A DNA stretch of 55,800 nucleotides, taken from the NCBI GenBank assembly GCA_009937615.1, contig JAACFB010000023.1, forward strand, positions 1 to 55,800, given 5' to 3'. A program made the translations under genes and the position numbers. The notes beneath the pieces are model-generated. The model did no database searches, was not told the DNA's origin, and saw nothing but the letters and a program-made list of their open reading frames with translations. This DNA comes from Gammaproteobacteria bacterium (GTDB lineage: Bacteria; Pseudomonadota; Gammaproteobacteria; Steroidobacterales; Woeseiaceae). Shown here in pieces: positions 17,632-24,683 of the stretch; within the stretch, counting starts at the first letter, position 1; each line of letters opens with the position of its first letter.

Positions 17632-18321
17632 ATGGGCGTAGTCATAGAGAACATCAAGCGCGCTGATTCCGAGCTCGTTGACAGGATAGCGGAGCTCGGC
17701 GTTGCAACCGTGCACGAAGCGCAGGGACGCAAGGGTTACCTGGATCCGTATATGCGGCCGATATATTCGGGTGCCCGTGTCGCCGGAACAGCGGTGACTG
17801 TCTCGGTTCCGCCGGGTGACAACTGGATGATTCATGTCGCGGTCGAACAGTGTCGTGACGGCGACGTGCTGGTCGTAGCGCCGACGTCGGCCTGCAGCGA
17901 CGGCTATTTTGGTGATCTGCTGGCGACCTCGCTGATGGCGCGCGGCGTCAGGGCATTGATAATCGATGCCGGTGTCCGCGATGTGGCGGACCTGACCAGC
18001 ATGGGGTTCCCGGTCTGGTCGAAATGCGTTTCTGCCCAGGGGACCGTCAAGGAAACGCTGGGCAGCGTCAACATCCCGATCGTCTGTGCCGGACAGCAGG
18101 TGAATCCGGGCGACGTTCTGCTGGCCGACGACGATGGCGTCGTCGTCGTGCGCCGGGGCGAACTGGAGGCCGTGCTCGAAAAATCGGTAAAGCGGGAGCA
18201 GCGCGAAGCCGCGGTGCGGACCCGGTATGCGAGCGGCGAACTGGGCCTGGACATCAACGACATGCGACCACGACTCGCCGAGAAAGGCCTGAAATACGTA
18301 TCCGATTCCTCGCAGGACTGA
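17632..18321 (+). CDS. ligK: RraA-like 4-carboxy-4-hydroxy-2-oxoadipate aldolase (LigK-type)
   Basis: The 229-residue protein belongs to the RraA/HMG aldolase fold. Landmarks are VATVHEAQG near the N-terminus, [13 protein letters not shown] with the Arg-Asp pair that binds substrate and metal, and the terminal [14 protein letters not shown]. Members that cleave 4-carboxy-4-hydroxy-2-oxoadipate to pyruvate and oxaloacetate (LigK, GalC) have this size. The gene directly downstream encodes a LigJ-like 4-oxalomesaconate hydratase, whose product is that substrate, which supports the assignment. A GAGGAG site lies ahead of the ATG. RraA itself, the RNase E inhibitor, is shorter and unlikely in this setting. 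Confidence 0.85.
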   Translation: MGVVIENIKRADSELVDRIAELGVATVHEAQGRKGYLDPYMRPIYSGARVAGTAVTVSVPPGDNWMIHVAVEQCRDGDVLVVAPTSACSDGYFGDLLATSLMARGVRALIIDAGVRDVADLTSMGFPVWSKCVSAQGTVKETLGSVNIPIVCAGQQVNPGDVLLADDDGVVVVRRGELEAVLEKSVKREQREAAVRTRYASGELGLDINDMRPRLAEKGLKYVSDSSQD

Positions 18322-18362
18322 CGGGTGATTGCTGGGCTGGAACCATCACTGGAGATGTGTGA

Positions 18363-19385
18363 ATGATCATTGACTGCCACGGGCATTACACGACGGCGCC
18401 GGGGAAACTGCAGGCATACCGCGATGCTCAGATCGCGCATTTCGAGGACCCGAGCGTGCCGCCGGCGGAGCTGGTAGCGGTCAGCGATGATGAGATTCGC
18501 GAGTCGATCGAGGAGAACCAGCTCAAAGCGCTGCGCGCGCGCGGCGCCGACATGACGATCTTCTCGCCAAAGGCATCGGCGATGGCCCATCACATTGGCG
18601 ACGAGGCCGTCTCCAAAAAGTGGACGCGAATCAACAACGACATGATTTACCGCGTCACGCAGTTGTTTCCCGACAATTTCATCGGTGTCTGCCAGCTGCC
18701 GCAATCCGTCGGCATTCCGATCGACAACAGCATCGAGGAGCTGCGGCGCTGCGTGACCGAGCTGGGGTTCGTCGGCTGCAATCTGAACCCGGATCCATCC
18801 GGTGGCCGCTGGACCGGGCCGCCACTGACCGACAAGGCCTGGTATCCCTTCTTCGAGGCGATGGTCGAACTCGACGTCCCGGCGATGATCCACGTGTCCG
18901 GTTCGTGCAACCCCAATTTTCACGCAACCGGTGCGCATTACATCAACGCGGATACCACCGCGTTCATGCAGTTTCTGCAGGGCGACCTGTTCCGGGATTT
19001 TCCGGGGTTGCGCCTGATCATTCCGCACGGCGGCGGCGCCGTGCCGTATCACTGGGGCCGTTATCGCGGCCTGGCCGATATGCTGAGCAAGCCCGCACTG
19101 ACCGAGCACATCATGAAGAACGTATTCTTCGATACCTGTGTCTACCATCAGCCGGGCATCGATCTGCTGTTTCGCGTGATCGATATCGACAACATTCTGT
19201 TCGCATCGGAGATGTTCGGTGCGGTTAAAGGCGTCGATCCGGAAACGGGGCACAACTTCGACGATACGAAACGTTACATCGATGCACTGGACCTGTCGGA
19301 CGCCGATCGGCAAAAAGTCTTCGAGGGCAATGCCAGGCGCGTCTATCCGGGACTGGACGAACGTCTCAAGGCGGCCGGGCGGTAA
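18363..19385 (+). CDS. ligJ: 4-Oxalomesaconate hydratase (LigJ-type amidohydrolase)
   Basis: The 340-residue protein has the ACMSD-type amidohydrolase fold. It starts IIDCHGHYTTAP with the HxH zinc motif, and has PKASAMAHHIGD, LNPDPSGGRWTGPPLTD, a histidine in MIHVSGS, and LIIPHGGGAVPYHW. These blocks and the length match LigJ of the protocatechuate 4,5-cleavage pathway, which hydrates 4-oxalomesaconate to 4-carboxy-4-hydroxy-2-oxoadipate. The next enzyme in that pathway is encoded just upstream. It is cytoplasmic (no signal). GGAGATG lies shortly before the ATG. The ring-opening dioxygenase (LigAB) and the lactone hydrolase are not in this window. Confidence 0.9.
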   Translation: MIIDCHGHYTTAPGKLQAYRDAQIAHFEDPSVPPAELVAVSDDEIRESIEENQLKALRARGADMTIFSPKASAMAHHIGDEAVSKKWTRINNDMIYRVTQLFPDNFIGVCQLPQSVGIPIDNSIEELRRCVTELGFVGCNLNPDPSGGRWTGPPLTDKAWYPFFEAMVELDVPAMIHVSGSCNPNFHATGAHYINADTTAFMQFLQGDLFRDFPGLRLIIPHGGGAVPYHWGRYRGLADMLSKPALTEHIMKNVFFDTCVYHQPGIDLLFRVIDIDNILFASEMFGAVKGVDPETGHNFDDTKRYIDALDLSDADRQKVFEGNARRVYPGLDERLKAAGR

Positions 19386-19391
19386 CAGTCC

Positions 19392-20906
19392 ATGGCGCGG
19401 GCATGGGCGTTTATCGGTGTCATGCTGCTCAATGTCGGGTTTGCCGCCGGCGACGCCGGCGTTGCTTCGCTCGTCGATCGACTTGATCACCCGCTCTGGA
19501 CGGCGCGTCGCGATGCGGCGCAGGCAATCGCGGCTTACGGCCCGTCTGGCGCCGACGCAATTCCGGCCCTGATTCGTGCCCTCGACGACGTGGACGTTCA
19601 GGTGCGCCGCGCCGCGGTGCAGGCGCTGGCGGACGTCGGTGCAGGTTCGGACGCTGCGCTGCCCGGGCTCGTGCATGCGCTGAACGACGACGACTGGGTC
19701 GTGCGTCGCAGGGCGGCGCTGTCGTTCGAAGGCACCCAATCGGAATCCGCGGTGGCCGAGATTCGCGGCCTGCTGTCCAGCGAGACGACAGATGTCAGAA
19801 CGTCCGCTGCGCTAGCGCTGTCCGGCCTCGCGCCACATAGCCGCGCTGCCATGCCCGAGCTGGTTGCGGCCCTCGACGATGAGAATTGGCAGCTGCGCGC
19901 AGCCGCTACGCATGCCCTCGGCGCCATGGGCGCCGACGCGGCCGACGCTTCGCCCGCGCTGGCAGGATCGCTGCGCGACAGGGACTGGGGCGTCGCCGAG
20001 CAGGCCGTGGAAGCGCTGGCGAGAGTCGGCGAGCCCGCATTGCCCGCATTAATCGAGGCACTGCGGGACCCGAGTCTTGTCGTGCGCTGGGGCGCGGCGC
20101 GCGCGCTGGGACGGATCGGCCCGAACGCGCGGCCGGCTGTGCCCGCGCTCGCAGGCGTTCTCAACGACACGCAGCTGCAGGTTCGCTGGGCGGCCGCGAA
20201 ATCACTCTGGGCGATCGGCCCGGCCGCAGCGGGCGCTGCTCCGGAGCTGGCCAACGCGCTGAGCGATAAGGACTGGGTTGTCCGCTGGTCGGCAGCACGA
20301 GCACTGGGCGCGGTCGCGGCCGATCCGCATCTCGACGCGACCGTTGCGGCGCTGGCCGCCGCGCTCGACGATCGCGATTCGCGTGTCTGTGAGGCGGCCG
20401 CGTTTGCCCTCGAACAGATCGGCACAGCCGCCGCTGGCGCGGTGCCCGCACTGAGCGTTGCGGCGACCGGCAGCGGTGCTGCCGACCCGCCGTCCTGCCA
20501 GGTGATCGACGTTGTCCCGGCGGCCGAGCAGCTGCTGATGGAAAGCGGGTGGACCGTGCGCTGGGCGGCTTCTCGTGCCCTGGGCGTCGTTGGTCGCGGC
20601 AATCGTGATGCCCTGCCGTCGTTGACGCAGGCGATGCAGGACGAGCAGTGGCAGGTCCGTGGAGTCGCGGCTCTTGCGGTCGGGCAGTTTGGTGACCGAG
20701 CGACGCCAGAGGCCATCGCCGCGGTCGCGGGCGTGCTGCAGGACGAGCAGGCACCGGTGCGCAAGGCCGCCACGATGGCGCTCGGCGAAATCGGCCCGTC
20801 GGCTCGCACCCAGATCTCCGCACTTCGCGCCGCCGCGGACGATGAGGACGAGGCCGTTCGCGAAGCCGCGGCGGTCGCGATCGCCAGAGTGACGGGAAGT
20901 CCATAG
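19392..20906 (+). CDS. Exported HEAT-repeat protein
   Basis: The 504-residue protein starts with a short signal peptide (AWAFIGVMLLNVGFAAG). The rest is about fourteen HEAT/PBS-lyase-type repeats of roughly 39 residues, each with an aspartate-rich turn followed by a W/V-VR-AA-ALG helix (for example DDDWVVRRRAA, SDKDWVVRWSAARALGAV). One longer spacer near residue 360 holds a cysteine pair region. Such solenoids bind proteins. It begins 6 bases after ligJ but is more likely to belong functionally with the downstream envelope genes (SLH-like protein, FtsEX, coiled-coil protein). Location is probably periplasmic. No enzymatic motif is visible. Confidence 0.85.
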   Translation: MARAWAFIGVMLLNVGFAAGDAGVASLVDRLDHPLWTARRDAAQAIAAYGPSGADAIPALIRALDDVDVQVRRAAVQALADVGAGSDAALPGLVHALNDDDWVVRRRAALSFEGTQSESAVAEIRGLLSSETTDVRTSAALALSGLAPHSRAAMPELVAALDDENWQLRAAATHALGAMGADAADASPALAGSLRDRDWGVAEQAVEALARVGEPALPALIEALRDPSLVVRWGAARALGRIGPNARPAVPALAGVLNDTQLQVRWAAAKSLWAIGPAAAGAAPELANALSDKDWVVRWSAARALGAVAADPHLDATVAALAAALDDRDSRVCEAAAFALEQIGTAAAGAVPALSVAATGSGAADPPSCQVIDVVPAAEQLLMESGWTVRWAASRALGVVGRGNRDALPSLTQAMQDEQWQVRGVAALAVGQFGDRATPEAIAAVAGVLQDEQAPVRKAATMALGEIGPSARTQISALRAAADDEDEAVREAAAVAIARVTGSP

Positions 20907-20916
20907 GGGAAAGACA

Positions 20917-21792
20917 ATGAATCGACCAGGTCAGTCTCTCATTCGCGCCGTCAGTGCGCTCGCCGCAGGATTGATGCTGCTGTCCGGGAGCGTGCTGGCG
21001 CACATCAAGAACGAGGCAACCCAGTTTCCGGACATCGAGTTTTCGGATGCGCGCTTCGATATCGTGGTGCTCGTCGGCGCTGGGATTATCCCGGAGACGC
21101 CGGTATTCGAACCCGACAAAAGGCTCTCGAGACTGGAGCTGGCGACCTGGGTTGCCCTGGCAGAGGGCCTGCTCCCGGGCGGAGAGACGCCGGACATCGA
21201 TGCGCTGGCCGCGGCCGCGCGCGAACAGGGATTTCTCGAATCGCTCGAAGGGGACGCGAGTATCGCGGATCTCGACCGACTTTTCTTCGCGGGCGAACTC
21301 GACATGGCGGATGCGGAGCGCACCCCCACCAAAGCCGAAGCCGCGAGCCTGATCGCTACCGCGCTGGACAACGAGGCCGGCGCGGCTTTGCTCGAGAAGC
21401 GCAATCTCGCGGTCGGGGTAAGCGGCAAGGTCACGGCCGTCGGTATCGAGGAGGGTCATCACGGGGATGCGTACGTGATAACGATCGACGGCACGACGCT
21501 GCAAATGGATGCTCATGGGCGTGTTGCAAACGGGCCGACCGACCTGCTGCAGTGGGAAGGCCGCAGCGTTCGGCGTTCGTTCACTCGCGGCGGCGGCGAT
21601 CACAAGCTGTGGCTTTACCTCGAAGCCGAGCCGCCCGAGGCAACGGAGCCTGTCGAAACAACAGCGCTCGCAGCGCCGACCGAGCCGGTCGCGGAGGTCC
21701 CCGCAGCCGATCGCAGCTTGCTCTACTGGCTGATTGCGGCCGTCATCGTTCTTGCCGCTGTCTTGTTTTTCAAACGCCGTCGTAGTGACTGA
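20917..21792 (+). CDS. Exported SLH-like protein with C-terminal membrane anchor
   Basis: The 291-residue protein has a signal peptide (AVSALAAGLMLLSGSVLA), then a region resembling S-layer homology repeats: FPDIEFSDARFDIVVLVGAG and KRLSRLELATWVALAEGLL, which look like the F.D....W and R.E.A..L landmarks. A small beta-rich segment follows (GKVTAVGIEEGHHGDAYVITIDG), then an alanine/proline/glutamate linker and a C-terminal membrane helix (YWLIAAVIVLAAVLFF) ending in basic residues. This topology places the SLH-like part in the periplasm, tethered to the inner membrane. A GGGGAAAG ribosome site lies before the ATG. It is followed after 6 bases by ftsE, so it is a likely envelope-associated partner of that transporter. 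Confidence 0.72.
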   Translation: MNRPGQSLIRAVSALAAGLMLLSGSVLAHIKNEATQFPDIEFSDARFDIVVLVGAGIIPETPVFEPDKRLSRLELATWVALAEGLLPGGETPDIDALAAAAREQGFLESLEGDASIADLDRLFFAGELDMADAERTPTKAEAASLIATALDNEAGAALLEKRNLAVGVSGKVTAVGIEEGHHGDAYVITIDGTTLQMDAHGRVANGPTDLLQWEGRSVRRSFTRGGGDHKLWLYLEAEPPEATEPVETTALAAPTEPVAEVPAADRSLLYWLIAAVIVLAAVLFFKRRRSD

Positions 21793-21798
21793 CACGGC

Positions 21799-22521
21799 TT
21801 GCCGCCGACCGGAGGAATCGACATCGAAATTCTGCTCGAACATGTTTCCAAGCGCTACGCGCAGGCTGGGTACGCAGCGCTCGAGGACGTCTCGCTGCAC
21901 ATCGATTCAGGGAGCTGGGTGTTCCTCGTCGGCGCCTCGGGGATGGGCAAGACCACGCTCCTGAAGCTGTTGTACCGTGAAGAGCTGGCCGACAGCGGGC
22001 GAGTGCTGGTCGACGGCAACGATGTTGCGCAGATGCCGGGCAGCCGACTGCGTCGGTCGATGGGCATCATTTTTCAGACCTTTCGTCTGCTCGAGAAGAA
22101 AACGGCCTTCGAGAATATCGCCTATGGTGCCGAGGTCCTGGCCATGCCGCCCGACGAAGTGCGCAAACGCACACGCGAGATTCTCGAGCTGGTCGGGCTT
22201 GCCAACAAGGCGGGTCGGATGCCCGGAGAATTGTCGGGAGGCGAGCAGCAGCGGGTTGCAATTGGGCGGGCGCTGATCAACCGGCCCAAGCTGATCGTTG
22301 CCGACGAGCCGACGGGTGACCTCGATCCCGAGAACAGCGATCGCGTCATTCAGATACTCGACACGGTGCACCGCGAGCACAACGTGACGGTCCTGTTCGC
22401 CACGCACGCGGTCGACATCGTCAACCGGCTGCAGCGGCGAGTTGTACGTCTTGAACACGGCCGCGTGGTCAGCGACGCGCTGGGCGGTTACTGGGCGGGT
22501 AACGGGGAGGAGACCGAATGA
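21799..22521 (+). CDS. ftsE: FtsE-like ABC transporter ATPase
   Basis: An ABC ATPase of 232-240 residues, FtsE type. Motifs in order: Walker A GASGMGKTT, Q-loop IIFQTFRLL, signature LSGGEQQRV, Walker B LIVADEPTGDLD, and the switch histidine in FATHAVD. It overlaps ftsX by ATGA. The start is uncertain. The only standard start codon upstream is TTG at 21799, but a GGAGG sequence lies inside the reading frame at 21811-21815, seven bases before an ATC codon at 21823, where family alignment would put the first residue. It may belong to an envelope-remodelling FtsEX complex distinct from the division copy, because its neighbours are not the usual ftsY or rpoH. Confidence 0.9.
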   Translation: MPPTGGIDIEILLEHVSKRYAQAGYAALEDVSLHIDSGSWVFLVGASGMGKTTLLKLLYREELADSGRVLVDGNDVAQMPGSRLRRSMGIIFQTFRLLEKKTAFENIAYGAEVLAMPPDEVRKRTREILELVGLANKAGRMPGELSGGEQQRVAIGRALINRPKLIVADEPTGDLDPENSDRVIQILDTVHREHNVTVLFATHAVDIVNRLQRRVVRLEHGRVVSDALGGYWAGNGEETE

Positions 22522-23402
22522 AAGCGCTGAGCTGGTGGCCTGTTTACTATCGTCTCCGCGAAGCTCGCGAAGGCATAGCGCGCAACACGTGGGCCAGCCT
22601 GGCGACGATCGTGCTGTTGACGCTGACCTTGATACTCTTCGGCTGCTTTTTGTGGCTGAACGCGAATCTCAGTCAGATAGCGGAACTGCTCGAGCGACAG
22701 GTACAGGTGCGCGTCTTCGCCGAAGACGGCACGGCCGCGGCCTCGCTGATGCCGGAACTGGCGGCACTGCCTGGCGTGTCTGGCGTGGAATTGCTGGACG
22801 GAGAGGGCGTCTATGCCCAGCTTGCGCCCGTGTTTGGCCAGGAGACGCTGATGCGCGCGCTGCCGACCGACGCGTTTGCGGACAGCCTGTCGGTCGAGCT
22901 TATCGATCCGGATCGCGGTATGCAGGTTGTCGAGAGCATGCGCGCGGTCGCGGGCGTTGGCGACGTCATCTGGGGGCAGGGATTCGCGGAGGTGCTGTAC
23001 CGCATATCGAACGGCTTGCAGAAGGGCGGTGTCATCCTGATCGTGGGCTTTTTCATCGCCGCGTTCCTGATGAGCCTGACGTCCATGCATCTAGCCGTGC
23101 TTAATCGCGAGGTCGAGATACAGATCCAGCGCTGGGTCGGTGTCAGTCCGTGGGGCGTCCGGGCACAGTTCCTGATCGAGGCGTTCCTGCTGGGGCTGTT
23201 TGCTTCCGTCCTGGCCGGCGCCGTGTTTCTCTATCTTGGCGAGGTTATCCAGGCCTCGATAGCCGCGTTGGTGCCGTTCATGGCCGGGCAGCTGAGTTCG
23301 CCGATGCTGGTTATCGGCATCGTGCTCGTCACGGGACCCGCGCTGGCGCTGATCGGTGGCGGGCTCGCGAGCCAGCGCGCGATCGGAACCGGCGATAAAT
23401 GA
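22518..23402 (+). CDS. ftsX: FtsX-like ABC transporter permease
   Basis: The 294-residue protein has FtsX architecture: a cytoplasmic N-terminus with REGIARNTWASLAT, the first membrane helix (IVLLTLTLILFGCFLWL), a periplasmic domain of about 110 residues (VQVRVFAEDGTAAASL, FAEVLYRISNG), and three further helices. FtsX does not transport; it passes ATP-driven movement to periplasmic coiled-coil regulators of peptidoglycan hydrolases. Its ATG overlaps the ftsE stop, and its own TGA overlaps the next ATG, so three genes are translationally coupled. The exported coiled-coil protein encoded next is therefore the obvious partner. Confidence 0.9.
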   Translation: MKALSWWPVYYRLREAREGIARNTWASLATIVLLTLTLILFGCFLWLNANLSQIAELLERQVQVRVFAEDGTAAASLMPELAALPGVSGVELLDGEGVYAQLAPVFGQETLMRALPTDAFADSLSVELIDPDRGMQVVESMRAVAGVGDVIWGQGFAEVLYRISNGLQKGGVILIVGFFIAAFLMSLTSMHLAVLNREVEIQIQRWVGVSPWGVRAQFLIEAFLLGLFASVLAGAVFLYLGEVIQASIAALVPFMAGQLSSPMLVIGIVLVTGPALALIGGGLASQRAIGTGDK

Positions 23403-24442
23403 GGTCTTGCATTACAGCGTGGATGCTGCGCGCGCTCACCGTCGCTCTCGCGGTGTCGGCGGCGCCCGCGGCAGCGCATCTCACGGGCGTGTTCGCTCAC
23501 TTCGTCGAGGACATCAACGATCCAACGGCAAGCACGCGCCTGCTTCGGCAACAGCTCGACAGCGTCGGCCAGCGGATTGCCGCCTTGCAGCCCGAAGTCC
23601 AGGCAGCGCGCACGGCCTACGATTCTCAGGCCGAGACCGCCGTGCGCCGCATTCGTTTCTATGATATCTACGCGGGCAGCGCCCTCGGTGCGCTCTGGGC
23701 CGGCGCGCAGGATCCGATTGACGTCATCGCGAGCAGTGAGCTGCTGCAGCGGCGCCTTGGCGACGATCTGGAGGCCCTGGGTGAGCTGAGCCGGGACTAC
23801 GAGCAGCTGCAGCTGAAGGCGGCGTCACTGCAGCGCTATGCCGACCTGCTGATTCCGTATCGCGACTCGTCCGCCGCGCGTGATGAGCGGCTGTCACGAC
23901 TGCCGTCAGGTCTGGTGTCCCCGTTTGCCGAGCCCTATATCGCCTACCGTATTGCTGAAGATTGGGAGCAGCTGCGCGGCACGACGTTCGTTCTGTACTT
24001 TCATTGGGCCGCGAGACGTATCGCCGAGCGCGGGCTTCAGGACATTCTCGTCGCTGCTGATCAGTCCGGCGATGCGTGGCTGTTGCAGGAAGAGGTACTC
24101 AACGCGCTCGTCGGTGGCGACAGTTTTCCGTTTATAGAGGACGCCCGGTTTTACCTGCGCGCCGATCACGTCAACTTCTCTGCGCGGCTGACGTCGGCTT
24201 TGGACCAGTATGAATTGCTGACAGTCGGGCAGCTGGAGAGAACCGGGCCGAGCGGATTTCAGTATCGCATCGAGGCCATATTCATGGACGGCATGCCGAT
24301 AGATCCGTCGGATCCCGACGTTGAGCGCGAGGTCTACCAGGGAAGCCTGCTCGGCATCAACCTGAATACGGTCATGCCCGAGGGCGCGGCTGTCGCGACG
24401 TTCGAGCAACGCAACGGATCGATCGAGTTTCGCTTTCGATAA
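23399..24442 (+). CDS. Exported coiled-coil protein, EnvC-like position, no LytM domain
   Basis: The 347-residue protein has a signal peptide (ALTVALAVSAAPAAA) followed by a long helical region rich in Q, E, R and L at about residues 45-150 (RLLRQQLDSVGQRIAALQPEVQAA, DDLEALGELSRDYEQLQLKA), predicted to be an antiparallel coiled coil. The C-terminal half is mixed alpha/beta and ends FEQRNGSIEFRFR. It occupies the place where EnvC- or PcsB-type activators stand next to FtsEX, but no LytM, CHAP or amidase motif is visible. It may be a non-enzymatic activator. Coupled to ftsX by ATGA. No family name is recognised. Confidence 0.75.
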   Translation: MRSCITAWMLRALTVALAVSAAPAAAHLTGVFAHFVEDINDPTASTRLLRQQLDSVGQRIAALQPEVQAARTAYDSQAETAVRRIRFYDIYAGSALGALWAGAQDPIDVIASSELLQRRLGDDLEALGELSRDYEQLQLKAASLQRYADLLIPYRDSSAARDERLSRLPSGLVSPFAEPYIAYRIAEDWEQLRGTTFVLYFHWAARRIAERGLQDILVAADQSGDAWLLQEEVLNALVGGDSFPFIEDARFYLRADHVNFSARLTSALDQYELLTVGQLERTGPSGFQYRIEAIFMDGMPIDPSDPDVEREVYQGSLLGINLNTVMPEGAAVATFEQRNGSIEFRFR

Positions 24443-24546
24443 TGTGCGGGGAGCTATTTACCCAGATCCCGGGCCGGTTTCGTTGCGCAGGAAATCAATG
24501 CGTTATATTCCATAATTGGCAAAACCGTTGCGCCTGAAAGCCTTTG

Positions 24547-24575
24547 TTGTAGCCGATTGACTGGCGTAGTATCGT
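24547..24575 (+). promoter_or_regulatory. Candidate sigma-70 promoter of the TonB receptor gene
   Basis: TTGTAG (24547-24552) and TATCGT (24570-24575) are spaced 17 bases apart, 109 bases upstream of the receptor ATG. The intergenic region is otherwise unremarkable. By eye only. Confidence 0.3.
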
Positions 24576-24683
24576 TGCTGCAACGTGTCGCCGGGAAATT
24601 CGGCGCCTGCGGTCATCAAGCAGGCAGGCCGGCATCGCGCGACCGTACGATCGAAGTCTGACTTGTTTCACAAGGGGGGAACG

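Noticed and set aside
17904..19739. 611-codon minus-strand open frame across ligK, ligJ and the HEAT gene
   Set aside because: Crosses three real genes, no family features, antisense codon bias.
20161..21900. Long minus-strand open frame opposite the HEAT-repeat and SLH-like genes
   Set aside because: Arginine- and alanine-rich shadow typical of GC-rich antisense strands. The sense genes have signal peptides, repeats and ribosome sites.
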